From Amaurobius ferox (taxonomy: Eukaryota > Arthropoda > Arachnida > Araneae > Amaurobiidae), in the NCBI GenBank assembly GCA_951213105.1, contig OX578140.1, positions 27,792,362 through 27,856,361 on the forward strand: a stretch of 64,000 nt of DNA, given 5' to 3'. Under the pieces are notes generated by a model, which was not told the origin of the DNA, made no database searches, and worked only from the letters and a program-made list of their open reading frames with translations. Both the position numbers and the translations under genes were made by a program. Below are positions 12,539 through 24,352 of the stretch, piece by piece. Within the stretch, counting starts at the first letter, position 1. Each line of letters begins with the position of its first letter.

Positions 12539-15500
12539 AAAATGAAAATTGCGCATTCCTATGTTAAGTGTTAAAAGACAGCAATAATATATGTCAACAT
12601 TTATATATTTTAGAACAATACACTGGAATGGATTACATACAGTGTTCCTCAGGAAGTCTTTAAACACACTAATAACTTTGTAAGGGAATAGTATTCATGC
12701 GTATACACGTTAGGTCAATCTACAGTAAAGTAGTTATTCCCGACCGAATAATTGTGATTAATGTTCCCCCTAGCGTAAAATTTAAAAAGTTTCGATATGA
12801 ACTCAGCAAATTAATATAGACGACAGAGACAATTGCAAAGTTGTAGATCTGCATTCATCAAAGTGTTCCGCAGAATTCCGGGGTTCCGCAACAGTATTCA
12901 AGGAGTTCCACTACATGATAGTTTTATGTAAATTCCCTTAGAAAAAAAAAAGAAAAATGTTTTGAATGCATAATTTCGACTAGAGTGGAACTTTTCTCAT
13001 TTTGAGGTTCCGCAATCAAAAATAATTTCAAAAGGGTTCTAAGACCAAAACAGTTTGACAAACGATGTTATATGATCAAGTATTGTCTAATTAATAAGTA
13101 TACACAGTAAAAATGTTACAAAAGTCACATATTTGACACAATAGAATTATTGACAAATGACTGTGCTTTTCCGTAAAGCCGAAATAATTAATGCTTACAT
13201 GCAGGACTGTGGTCTACAGAATATGTAATATGCTCACAGTCAGCAACAATGAGTATTTGAGTTAAAAAAAGAGCATGTCTGAGGACATTGGCAAGCATTG
13301 CAGGTTTCATTGTGTAATAGATCTTACTCGTGTAACTTCTTTAAAGTATGTATTGACTTCCATATACGCTTTTTATGAGATTATGATATCGATTCTAACC
13401 AATAATACAGTATTCTGCAAATTTCTAATTAGCATTTCTCGTCTATCTCGCTTTGTAGTGAAGTTCGTCATCATGGCTTTTAAAATGACTCCTTTAGGAG
13501 CGCTTTAATCCATTTTACTCTTCCCAGTATGATCACTCTATTACAGATAGTCCTAAAGTGTACATTATATGACATTTTCTTACAGTTATTTCAGTGCTTA
13601 ACGACTTTCCCAGCAAACATTGTATGGCCATTGAAATCGCTTACATATAAAACTGTTAAGTCCGTATTCTCTTTAAGTCAGTAAAATGTTATAAATGCAA
13701 ATTAATTTTCTTAGGCAGGAATATTTCAGAACGATGATAATTAACGTTATATTTACCTACTTAAAGTTAACGTGAAATATGTATTGAAAGTTTGATGTGA
13801 AACTTACTCCAAATCACGGTTCGCCAACTTTGTTATTCGCACCGCTAAAATTATGAATATGTAGATAATATTAGTTGACGTTGTAGTAAAGGGCAATGCT
13901 CGGGGACATAAAGGTGCGCAGGGAGAAATGTTCTATGAAAATGATAGATTAATGGAATAGGATTTAATAGTTTATTGTATTATAATTTCGTTTCAAAAGT
14001 AATTTTGCATTTTAATTATATATGTTTTATTGCAATTAAATGAATATTCTTACATATTCGGAGTGATGAATCTGGTAGCCGGACTAGACATAATCCAGGA
14101 GACCAGGTTTCGATTACCGATTTCAGCCGTGACACAAATTAGGTGAGGTGACAACCGGAGGGTATTAAAACTGAGACGACTGGCTTATATAACTGGTTTA
14201 TATAGTCCTAAAGAGGAATTAGTTGGAAATAGCAGAAATTTCTACTTGATTTTCTTATAACTTTCTCTACATATTCTTTGTCTTGTATCGCAATTAGTAT
14301 CAGTTTTCAATTTCAGGCAAATTTTTCTTTTATACATTTGACAATAGCTTTAAAAACATCGATGCATTTATTGAATGGATCTTGATTTTAACACCCCCTC
14401 ACATTTTCCCCCGAAACTCGGTATGCAGATACCTCAGGGGAAGATGCATAATTGATTAAAAATTCGTTGCCAGTAAGTGAACAGAGATGTTTCAGAGAAT
14501 ATGTCAAAAGCTCATTCTATAGCGCATATACAAAAACGTTTCTGAGCTACTAGAGCTACTATCTGATCAGTGCTGTGATTACGATGCTTTCAGTAGTCAG
14601 AACAGATGGCTCGATCATCCACCGGCTGGTGTAGTGGTGTTAAGGCCATGCATATCAGTCGGCGTCAAAATGGCGTTATCGATTAATGCCACTGCTGCAT
14701 AGTGCTGGTGTTTGTATATGTAGTTTAAATTAGTCTTTTAATATGGCTTCAGCTATCAAGCTTGTAAACGGGCATCACATCTGGAATGACAGTGTGGGTA
14801 ATCATCTCACATGCCAGTCAGTCTCACGCAAGATATCCCGAGAACAGTTCCGTTGCTTATGATATCTTGTCTATTTTGGGAGTCATTTTCCAGCATAACA
14901 ACGCTCGACTACTCGCAGTACACGCCTCTCAATATAGATCTAGCTTGGATCATGGATCTAGCTTGGATATTTTGTATTAATGTATCTACATAAAATTTAT
15001 AGAATTACATGTATCTGTCTATTTAGTTATCTTAACTACACACACATAGAGAGCATTTGTTTAAAGTAGTATAATGTGTTCAGTAGGGTCTTTAAACTTT
15101 ATCTTAATTTTACTTAATTTCAAAATGCAAATTTAAAATTTTTGGAAAGACAGACTTCTTCAAAGCAGTGTAAAATCTTTAACGTAAACATAGGTGCTTT
15201 TTTATGATCCTGGTCAATAGATATTTCTGTTAAATACTATATTTGAATCATCGTGCTTTAAATTAACATGAATAATGGAATAAATGGATCAAAATAAATT
15301 AATGAATCCTTTCATCCAGGTATATGGTAATGAAAAGTGTATTTGGTAATAAAGTCTTCTCCGTTTCTTAAGACAGTGGATTAAAATTGATTCTTATGAC
15401 TACAAAATTATCAAAATTTTTATTCATAAATTAATCCCATTTTTCACTGTACTGGAATTGTCCAATTTTCCACGTTAAAAAATAATCTACGAATTTTTAA

Positions 15501-18500
15501 TTTCTTACTACTATTTCGTTTTACGATTTACATGCAAAATATATGCTTTTATGCGTATTCTCTGCATGATTACAACTGATCATATCTTAATACAACTGTA
15601 ATAGCGGAGTTCAACCGAATGACCCAAGTAGCCAACGACTAACAAATCTTATAGCATAAACCAATGATTGGCAACCCCAGTTGCAAAAACAGATGTTATT
15701 CTCGATTTATATGACCTTAATTTACACATTTGTTTTGCAGTATCAATCTACAGCATAAATAAAGGATTAGGGGTAATTCAGTCTAACCGATCACAAATTC
15801 ACTTGCTGCGAAGCAGATTACATATGTAAGCGTTTTAGCTACAATCCCCTGTTATAACGAAATCTCCATAAATGCAAAGTAAGTATTTTCCAAATGATTT
15901 TAAACCAATATATTGCAATGTTACTGTTCTTCAACAGACGTATTTAATGAAAATTTATCAAGTTATTCCATCCGAAGGATAACCAGTACTGTGGTTTGTG
16001 ATCTACGCTCTAGAAAATTAAAACTATGAACGGTACAATAAATATGTGTTAAAAGATAGTAGGAGCAGCAGAAGAATATGAAAGAGCAAACAGAAAAAAT
16101 TATGTCACAGTTATAAAGAATTGCACACGTTTTAGTAGTTTAAAACAGTTTTAATTACTCTATAACTTTTGTAGTTTAATTTTCATTTATACAGGAATCC
16201 TAAATAAGTTCTTAATCACCACAAACCTTTGAACGAAAAGGTCAATGAGTGTTAACGTTAGGTCTATTCATAGTAAATTGTCCATACTATATGATTTATA
16301 GTCAATTTTAGCGCTCCTAACGGATAATTTATAAAGTTCGAAAAACTTCCTAGGTAACCAATCAAGATAAAAGAAAAAATGTCAAATACTATTCTGTAGA
16401 GGATTAACTAATTAGTTGGAAAGGACACCAGAAAAGCTCGCGTATATGGAAGGTCATAAATGCCTGTCAAAAAGTCGACCATCAGGGACTGTAATACGGT
16501 GGCACTTAGAATGACTTCAATAAGCAAAATACACTTTGTGAGACAGTTATGGAAAACTTGAGCAACTCATATAAGAAAAAAAGATAAGACAATAATGCAG
16601 CATATAACTGGTACGCAGATGCGCTAGATTTCCTTCGTCAGTATAGGATAATAAACAAACTCGAAGTCTAAAAGAGGAATGGACCTCAAAAGGAAGAAAC
16701 AGAAGGGGTTATATATACCCAAGACCTAGGTTAAAAGAAAATCAATCAAAAATCAGCACGAAGCTATCCGAAACGATAAAAAACATACAAAATTGGCGTG
16801 CGTCAAAACACAACAGGAATATTACGACAACACAAGTCAAGTCCAAACAAGAATAAATAAAACCAAGCAAGATGGAAAATAGGCTAAATTGACACATGAG
16901 AGCCCCCAAAGAATAGAATGAAAAAGGGCATTGTGTTATCTGTGCTTTTATACATTGCTCAAATTTTACTTACAATGGCTGTCAAATTATGCGGTAATAT
17001 TTTCCTCAAAATCAAATGTGTATTGTTGCTGAACGAAGGCTCTTTGAACGGGCTGTTCATGCTGATAAGTGTTACTTGGTTGAGCATTCTTAAATAGTCG
17101 TGTAAATCGAGAATAACATGTATTTACGCTGCTAGGATTATTAATTTCACACCAATAGGGCTGTCAATTATATTCTATTAAGCTTGCTCGTAATTCACCA
17201 ATAACCATATTGTGTCAAATACTTTCTGTAGCAGATTTATTGTCGAGGCCTACTAATTAGACAATGCTCAACAGATTTGTAATTTGGTTTTGTCTATCTT
17301 GCTTTATTACTGGAATTGTTATCCTAACGTTTTAATTTATTGGAGTATTACAATGACTTTTATTCAATCGGGCATAGTCAACTTAATTAAAAAAAATAGA
17401 CCTAACATGTACACTTATGGACCTTTCATGGCAAACATTTAAAATGTTTAATAACCTGGTATCCTTTTCAATACATTCGTGATTTTAGACAATCTTTTTA
17501 TCGTTTAGTGGCTAATTTTCGGGACATATTGGCTATTTTTTGGAACAAATAAAGTTTCCATAAGTGTTGACTATTTACTTTAAAATATGCATGTAGGCAC
17601 TTACTTAAACTGAATTCTAAGGTAGCCTAAGAAAATATAACATTTAAAACAATAATTATGTAATAGGTGTGCATACATTTTTTTTAATAAAAGTATAAAA
17701 TAATATTATTGAAATAAACCAGCAATCGACGTCTAACAAGATAGCATAGGTACTCTTAGTGCACTCATAATTCTGATGATTAAACTTTTAGGTTTAACTA
17801 CAAAAATGTTATCTTATTTGATTTTAACTCATTTACAAAATATGTAATCCATGAGAATCGCAGACTTAATTTATGGTCCTGTCAATGTAATTGGTGAACC
17901 ATGTTCATATTCATGTAATGCATAGTAAGAAGTAATGCATTATGTATCTACTAGAAGGTATAACCGTCATATGACGGGAAAAAATTGCAAGGCATTGCCT
18001 CCCATTTAGCATTATTTTTATCTATTTGGCGGCATTTTTATCAATTTGGCAACATTTAAAAATTTTTGCCGAATTAGCAATTTCGGCACCAAAATTAAGC
18101 CAAACTTACCCAGAGATATACAGATAAACAGACGGATAAATTAAGGTGTTTATATTATTGTAATGTCGATATTGAAATCGCATTACTTTTATGTAAAATA
18201 TATAAATTTATGTATTATATTTCTTTATATACAGTTCTGTTACAGATTTTAATTCTGCCTTGAAAACCCCCTTTTTGTAGTTTTTATGTGTTCTTTTGGA
18301 ACATATATTATTCTAAAACCGAAATCAAAATCATTTCTAACATATTATTTAAAATGTGCGAGCGCTTTGAGAGTTATTTCTTCTGTTGAGTTCAAGGTCT
18401 TTTGGGAGTCGAAAATGGAAGTGCCAATGTAAATAATTTCATAGTTTCAATACATTTGTGCTGCAGACGATAATGAGGTTTTGCAACGGTTGTTTATAGC

Positions 18501-18637
18501 AGGTGGTTCTCGAGACATTCTGTCGAGACATGCTGGCGTTTGGCCGTGAGAACCTTTTCTCGGCGTGAAATATCATGAATGTTTTCTATTGGTTGTGACG
18601 GACTGGAAGCTTTCGTCCAGGTCCGTGGCTGAAAAGG
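12539..18637. other. Long unassigned intergenic stretch
   Basis: No gene is supportable. Weak duplications were seen: about 12705-12800 against 16250-16350 (shared CGTTAGGTC, then TAAAGTT(T)CGA), possibly continuing as 13420-13480 against 17270-17340. A tRNA B-box-like GGTTTCGATTACC occurs at about 14105. A decayed minus-strand fragment resembling the F1 core (TTGGCGGCATTTTTATC, TTGGCAACATTTAAA) lies at about 18000-18140. Confidence 0.35.
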
Positions 18638-18645
18638 TATAAAAG
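18638..18645 (+). promoter_or_regulatory. Candidate TATA box
   Basis: TATAAAAG sits about 20-30 bp upstream of the pyrimidine-rich TTCTCGCTCTCTT (18659-18671), the spacing expected between a TATA box and a transcription start. The local sequence is GC-richer than the flanks. It could belong to a host promoter or an old LTR that the LINEs then invaded. There is no direct evidence of activity. Confidence 0.4.
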
Positions 18646-18658
18646 CCGTGCGCACCTT

Positions 18659-18671
18659 TTCTCGCTCTCTT
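18659..18671 (+). repeat. 13-bp target-site duplication, copy 1
   Basis: TTCTCGCTCTCTT occurs identically at 18659-18671, 19136-19148 and 24381-24393. These positions are before the truncated LINE, between the two LINEs, and after the full-length LINE. Confidence 0.75.
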
Positions 18672-19135
18672 AAACAAACCACTAAATTTTTTAGAGATAT
18701 TCACAAAATTCCGAATGAATCCCTGTTTAATCTCCAAGATTATGACCCGAGGGCGAATAAAAAGCGTCCCCGTGCAGTCTTGTACGAACCTCCCTAAGCA
18801 TTGTCTTAATTTCTAGCATTCCCAGTCTGCTTATTGTGCAACTCTCTTACTTATTTTCATACCTTTTGCATCTATCTCGCAAACTCCTCCCCCCTCAGCT
18901 TGTAACCAATGTTACAATGCTGCAAGTTGTATCCCAACTTGCCTCTAGATGGCAGCACTGCTGCACCTTAAGTTTTACTCTCCTTCCAATAAGGAAGGGC
19001 TGGACAATGTGTCCTTTTGTTTTAGAATCAGATCAATTACGCTCAAATGATGACATGTGTTAATACATTATCCACAGATCGGAGGTAAAAGCCCTCGGGC
19101 TAGGCACTCCAGAACGAATTCAACATCCCTCGGCC
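18672..19135 (+). pseudogene. 5'-truncated Jockey-type LINE, 3' end only
   Basis: The last ~35 codons of a reverse-transcriptase ORF2 are readable up to the stop near 18797, including NESLFNLQDYDPR and KKRPRAVL. They match the C-terminus of the full-length LINE downstream (NELLFNLHDYDHR, RKRPRAVL). A ~340 bp 3' UTR follows, ending with a small hairpin (GCCCTCGGGC at 19091-19100). The downstream LINE has a hairpin in the equivalent place, followed by similar sequence. The fragment is flanked by the 13-bp direct repeat, so it looks like a normal 5'-truncated insertion by target-primed reverse transcription. It is related to, but not identical with, the intact element. Confidence 0.8.
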
Positions 19136-19384
19136 TTCTCGCTCTCTTCATTCATTCGGAGCTCCGACTTCGAAGTGTGAGGTTGTGATTTTGCGAAGCT
19201 GCTGCTTTTATCTAGTGGTGACTTTTCTTGCTTACGCTTGGGCGTGTTATATCAAGTTACGATAGAGCACGTCGGGCTAAGTAATTTTTCAACTTTATTG
19301 TGTGCGGATTTCCGCCATTTTGTGCTTTAGCACGTGTGTTTTTACCACGTGGCTCTGCTACTCGTACTACTTTGACCCTGATCT

Positions 19385-21412
19385 ATGATGTATTTGGACA
19401 GTGCCCTTTTAGAGAAGACGAAGGAGGTTGCTGGTGAGCTGGAGGGTGAAGATGCTCGGCCTCTCAAGGATGCAATGGATGCATATCTTGGACGCCGGAC
19501 TTCTTGCCGCGAAGACCCAAGAGGTGAAGGATGCTGTTAACTACTGTGGATTGATCATCTACGTATTGACCCTGCATATCCAGGATATGCTGAAGAATGG
19601 ACTCCTCGGCCAGGACAAGGGCCAAGTCTCCCGGATTCTAGGTTCGTTCAATTTTGTGAATTCTTTTTTGTTGTGCTGTGACATTTGTAAATTTAGAAAT
19701 TGTGATAGTGATATTTATGTAATCTTTAACTCAGTTGAGGTGTTTAATGATAGAATAATTAGAGCTAAAATGTTAGAGTTAGGAATTATAAATGAAATTA
19801 AACCTGTTGACAAAACTGAAACGGTTGTAAATCCATGTAAAAGGGCTAGGATAGAGGAGTCTCCCACTAAGGGAACTACTACTAAAGACCAGGATGAAAA
19901 TTTAAAAGTAAAATGTAATGCTGTTAGTGATAATGTAACTGTAAATGAAATTGTCAAAACTAAGACTTATGCTGAAATTGCCGCGCAACCTGTGCAATTT
20001 AAGAGTGCTCCTAAACCAAAAGCGGTTGAAAATATTGTTAGAGAAAATAGTATGGAGGTAGAAAAAAAAGAACCAAAAGCGGAATGCTTCTTCATAAAGT
20101 TTAGAGATGACTACCAGGCTCTCCTTAAGAAACTAAATGAAATTACAGGAAATAAAGTATCTGGAAAATTGACAGGAGATATGCTCAAACTTATACCTAA
20201 TGACGCTGACTCCTATAGGGTTGTTCAGCGCCATTTGACTAGCGAGGAAATCCCCTTCCATAGCTTAAACCTCAAAACGGAAAGGCCGAAAAAGGTAGTT
20301 TTGAAGGGGCTACCAACTAGCTATGACATTGAGGAGATAAAATTGACTCTAACATCAAATGGATTAGATGTAGTCCGGGTTTCTCAACTGAGAAACACAA
20401 AAACCAGATTACCCCTGCCGATCTTTTTAGTCAGCCTTAGGCCTACCGATGACTGGCAGAGGGTCTACAGACTCACAAGATTAGGGTACTTGGCTGTGAA
20501 GGTAGAGGCCTTCAGAGCTAGGGGCTTTAAGATTTGCTACCGGTGCCAGCAATTCAACCACTCATCAGAGAACTGCAGTATGCCACCAAAGTGCCTGAAG
20601 TGTGGTGAAGGACACTTCACACGAGACTGCAAGAGACCCAGGACAGAGAAGGCGACGTGTGCTAACTGCAAAGGAGATCACCCGGCGAACTTCAGGCAAT
20701 GCCCGAAGAACCCCTGGAACAAGGGAAAGGCACCGGAGTATGCCCCCCCCCTCCCCCAAAAAACCAGATACCCCCTTGGGGGTAAAAGGCCCTCGGACCA
20801 AACCCCCAGGCACCCCCTCAGGGCTCCTCGCACATAGTGCCACAGGTAAACAGGCACGAAACTGCAGCACCTACCAGATCGGTGCAAGAGCAGGCCCCCA
20901 AACCTTCGACCTCCAGACAATTGACTCTGGAGGAAGTTAGAGCAGCTACAGCTGCAATTAAAAGAAGATCGGAGGCAGAAAAAGCCAGACAGGCAAAAGA
21001 GGCAAAGGATAGACTGGATAGGAAAGCTAAGGAATGGAAAGATACTAAACGAGTCAGAGAGGAAGAAGAGCTCGTGCAAACACAGCTGTTAGCTAAAACG
21101 GGTGATAAAAAACAGAAAACTATTGAGTTCCAAAAGGACACTCACAAAAAAGTGCAAACCGCGGTTGAGGCTGAGGAAATGGAAGCGGAGACTGAACAGG
21201 CTGATAAATCTGATGCTGAAAAGATGGATGATATCCTCAACCTCATCAGAGGATTTATCAGCATGTTTAACCTAGATGACATAAAGCGTCTGTTGATGCA
21301 GTTCGCAGAACTAGTGCAAAAAAAGAGCGATCCAATGGTAATGGTCTTTGAGGCCCTTAAAATAATCGCGGACTTTAAAAGTAACAGTGAGAATCAAACC
21401 CGTCATGGCTAG
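19385..21412 (+). pseudogene. LINE ORF1 (gag-like, three CCHC zinc knuckles), frameshifted
   Basis: ORF1 encodes the RNA-binding protein that packages Jockey-type retrotransposon RNA. An ATG at 19385 opens a frame that leaves register near 19485. The main frame then runs to a stop at 20835-20837. The C-terminal frame, which ends at 21412, becomes open after an in-frame TAA near 20780. The middle part has a Lys/Glu-rich linker, a region like the PRE_C2HC domain of arthropod LINE gag proteins (about 20200-20520), and three knuckles: C-X2-C-X4-H-X4-C, C-X2-C-X3-H-X4-C and C-X2-C-X3-H-X6-C (about 20536-20720). The C-terminal third is a charged, probably coiled-coil segment. The second shift lies in C- and A-homopolymers (20741-20785), so sequencing error is possible. 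At least two shifts separate it from an intact protein. Confidence 0.85.
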
Positions 21413-24077
21413 GTCCCAAAAAGAGTCAATAAAAATATTATTTTGGAATGCAAACGGCATATCTCCAAGAATAAATGAACTTAGGAACTATGTAAACGAA
21501 AATGACGTAGATGCCTTACTAATTCAGGAAACTAGAGTTAGAGAAAGTAAAAAACTAAACATAGCCAACTACTCAGGTTATCATAATCTTAGCTCAAATA
21601 CTAATGCTAGAACGCCTCATGGAGGAACAGCAATATACATTAAAAGAAATATTCCCCACGAGGAACTAAAAAGCATAAATCTTCAAAGTATAGAAAATAC
21701 TAGCATTAAAATTAATAATACTAGCCCGTTTATCCTAACCTCAACATATGTCAAAAATATGAGTAGAGTAGACGTAGCTGCGCAACTGGAACTGCTTTTC
21801 TCGCGATATCCCAACACGATACTCGCAGGCGACTTCAACGCACATCACCGAGCGTGGGGCTGTAGGAGAGCCAATGCACGCGGAACACAGATACATAGAC
21901 TGCTGAACACCACAAATACTAACATTATTGCTCCGTCGACACCAACCTGTTTCTCAGGCGCCAGCGGCACATTCATAGACTTTGTCCTAACTCGAAACAT
22001 AGACTACGCTCACACTATTAGTACCCTGGATGAATTCGACTCGGATCATCTGCCGGTACTGGTGACATTTGACCTGAACACACCTCTTCCAGCCTCTTTG
22101 GGACAAGAGAGGGTCAACTGGGAAATATTCAAAAGAGCACTCTTCGAGCCGCACTTAGCAGTACCTAACATTATGAGCGCGGCGGATATTGACTCTGCCA
22201 CGCACACACTCACAACAGAAATCAAGAGAGCAATTGCCTCTGCCACAACACACCGTGAGTCTCCAAAATTACCCACACTTTCCCACCATGTCAAACAATT
22301 AGTCAGGCAAAGGAATAGATTACGTAAGACATGGCAGGCTACCAGAGATCCCGCCCTTAAAAGGGAGCTTAACAGACTCACGTGTAAAGTCAGGGGGAAA
22401 ATTGTCGCAGAAAAGCAGCAACAGTATAAAGAATTAATCGAATCCCTTAGCCCAGAAGATGTATCGCTCTGGCAATTCGCAAAAAGACTCAGGAAACCTC
22501 AAATTAAGCTCCCGCCTCTAATGGATGGCGCTAAAATCGCGTACTCAGACGAGGAAAAAGCCGAGGCGCTCGCAAGTCATTATGAAAAACAATTCCAACC
22601 GAACCACGATCTAATGTGTCAGGATACCCTAAGAATGGTTAGCCAAACTTTAAATAACTTCAGGAATTCCCCGGTAACGGCTGAGATTAACCCAGCCACC
22701 CCGCAGGAGATAGTAGAAATTATCAAAAATCGTAAAAGCCCAGGGCACGACAAAATCAGAAATATTGCGGTCAAAAACCTACCCCTAAACGTAATATGTT
22801 ACTTGACTATCTTAATAAATAAAATATTAAAACTAAACTACTTTCCCAAAGAATGGAAGGAAGCGATAATCATAACAATCCCCAAACCAGGTGAGGATGC
22901 CAAAATTCCAGCCAACTACAGACCAATTAGCCTGCTACCGACACTTAGTAAAATTACTGAGAAAATAATTCTTAAGAGACTGAACACGCACCTTAGTGAG
23001 AATGACATCCTCATTCCGGAGCAGTTTGGATTTCGGCCAAAGCACTCCACCACTCATCAATTGCTGAGAGTGGTAGAGTACATATCTTCTGGACTTAATA
23101 GTAAGACACCCACAGCTGCGATTTTTCTGGACATACAAAAAGCCTTTGATAAAGTATGGCACTGTCGATTAGCGTACAAATTGATCACCTTAAAAGTCCC
23201 TGACGCTCTTGTCAAACTTTTAATCTCATACTTAAATAACAGACACTTTCAAGTCAGAGTAGGAAGTAACTTATCAACACCCAAGCTCATTAAAAGTAGT
23301 GTACCGCAAGGTTCTATCCTGGGCCCGACACTCTTTAACATATACCTGAACGACATCCCTAGGACTCCAAACACAGAGCTGGCACTCTATGCAGACGACA
23401 GTGCGATACTTGCAAAACACCCCTATGTCTCAGTAATGCACAGACAGCTACAACAACACTTAGACATACTTCAAACTTGGCTGGAAAAATGGCGAATAAA
23501 ATTAAACCCCAATAAATGTCATTGGATTTATTTCTCAAGAAAACGTAAACCTCCGCCGCCTCTGTACATAAACAACCATGCCCTAAAAGCGGAAAAATCT
23601 ACTAAATACCTAGGTGTAACGATAGATTCCCACCTAACCTGGAAACAGCACGTAACGAACTTAATCAAAAAAGCGTATATAACTACAGGAGCCTTATATC
23701 CAATGATAGGAAACGGAAATCTCAGTCATCAAAACAAACTGCTAATTTATAAATCGGTCATCCGCCCGGGAATGCTGTATGCAGCACCCGTGTGGGGATA
23801 TGCCTGTAAAACTACGATAGACCTCCTAGAGACAAAACAAAACAAAATCCTACGGATTATTAGGAAAGCTCCCAGGTATTTAAGGAACTCGGTAATTAGG
23901 AATGACTTCAAAATAAAGACTGTTAGAGCCCAAATTAAAAAGCTAGCGCTTAAATTTTACAAAAATTTGCCATCCGTTCCAAATGAACTGTTATTCAATT
24001 TGCATGACTATGATCATCGCAAGGCCAAATCTCGTAAGAGACCCCGCGCTGTTCTAAACATCGATAATCGGAATTAA
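21405..24077 (+). CDS. LINE ORF2: endonuclease and reverse transcriptase, intact
   Basis: An uninterrupted 890-residue protein, normal length for Jockey ORF2. It nicks target DNA and copies the element's RNA there. The N-terminal apurinic/apyrimidinic-type endonuclease has N15 in WNANG, E42 in QET, G142-D-F-N145 and catalytic S213-D-H215. The reverse transcriptase follows, with NYRPISLL, QFGFRPKHST, FLD at 574-576 (metal ligand D576), SVPQG at 632-636 and the YADD active site at 662-665; a thumb region with YLGVTID comes after. The start is the ATG that overlaps the ORF1 stop (ATGGCTAG), which suggests termination-reinitiation for translation. A frame extending a few codons upstream begins with GTG and is less likely. 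All catalytic residues are present, so the protein could be active even though ORF1 is broken. Confidence 0.95.
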   Translation: MARSQKESIKILFWNANGISPRINELRNYVNENDVDALLIQETRVRESKKLNIANYSGYHNLSSNTNARTPHGGTAIYIKRNIPHEELKSINLQSIENTSIKINNTSPFILTSTYVKNMSRVDVAAQLELLFSRYPNTILAGDFNAHHRAWGCRRANARGTQIHRLLNTTNTNIIAPSTPTCFSGASGTFIDFVLTRNIDYAHTISTLDEFDSDHLPVLVTFDLNTPLPASLGQERVNWEIFKRALFEPHLAVPNIMSAADIDSATHTLTTEIKRAIASATTHRESPKLPTLSHHVKQLVRQRNRLRKTWQATRDPALKRELNRLTCKVRGKIVAEKQQQYKELIESLSPEDVSLWQFAKRLRKPQIKLPPLMDGAKIAYSDEEKAEALASHYEKQFQPNHDLMCQDTLRMVSQTLNNFRNSPVTAEINPATPQEIVEIIKNRKSPGHDKIRNIAVKNLPLNVICYLTILINKILKLNYFPKEWKEAIIITIPKPGEDAKIPANYRPISLLPTLSKITEKIILKRLNTHLSENDILIPEQFGFRPKHSTTHQLLRVVEYISSGLNSKTPTAAIFLDIQKAFDKVWHCRLAYKLITLKVPDALVKLLISYLNNRHFQVRVGSNLSTPKLIKSSVPQGSILGPTLFNIYLNDIPRTPNTELALYADDSAILAKHPYVSVMHRQLQQHLDILQTWLEKWRIKLNPNKCHWIYFSRKRKPPPPLYINNHALKAEKSTKYLGVTIDSHLTWKQHVTNLIKKAYITTGALYPMIGNGNLSHQNKLLIYKSVIRPGMLYAAPVWGYACKTTIDLLETKQNKILRIIRKAPRYLRNSVIRNDFKIKTVRAQIKKLALKFYKNLPSVPNELLFNLHDYDHRKAKSRKRPRAVLNIDNRN

Positions 24078-24339
24078 AAGATCCCACCAAAAACATCTGA
24101 TATCAAATTAAACTCGCGACTAATGTTCAAAACTCTAAGCTGTTAAAATGCTAGGTAACACTCAGATCTGCATCAAGCCCCCAAACTGCCTAAACTCTAA
24201 ATGTGCAACAAACTGCCACAATAGGAGCCAGGACAAATAATAAAAAGTAGTAAATAAAAACCTCGAATCTCCCTTTAGGGTCACTGAATTAATGTCACAG
24301 TATGACGATAAGAACCACATATTGAAATTGGAGATTAAA

Positions 24340-24352
24340 GGCGCTTCGCGCC
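24340..24352 (+). other. Terminal hairpin of LINE 3' UTR
   Basis: GGCGC TTC GCGCC forms a short GC stem just before the LINE end. The truncated LINE has GCCCTCGGGC at the same relative place, followed by similar sequence (TGGTGCTC against AGGCACTCC). This conserved 3' element may be the recognition structure for its reverse transcriptase, by inference from other LINEs. Confidence 0.6.

Noticed and set aside
13275..13508. 77-codon frame with hydrophobic segments
   Set aside because: No family resemblance, no splice context and AT-rich composition; it fits chance in this base composition.
14070..14130. B-box-like GGTTTCGATTACC as a tRNA-derived element
   Set aside because: The upstream half does not give convincing D-arm or anticodon-arm pairing; noted only within the unassigned stretch.
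14620..14700. A-box-like GGTGTAGTGGTGTTAAGG as a SINE or tRNA
   Set aside because: No matching B box at the right distance.
20602..21141. Alternative frames on both strands over LINE ORF1 (20602-20940 plus; 20565-21141 minus)
   Set aside because: They are shadows of the gag-like ORF; the zinc-knuckle frame has clear family motifs and these do not.
22046..23162. Two minus-strand frames inside LINE ORF2
   Set aside because: They are antisense shadows of the endonuclease/reverse-transcriptase gene.
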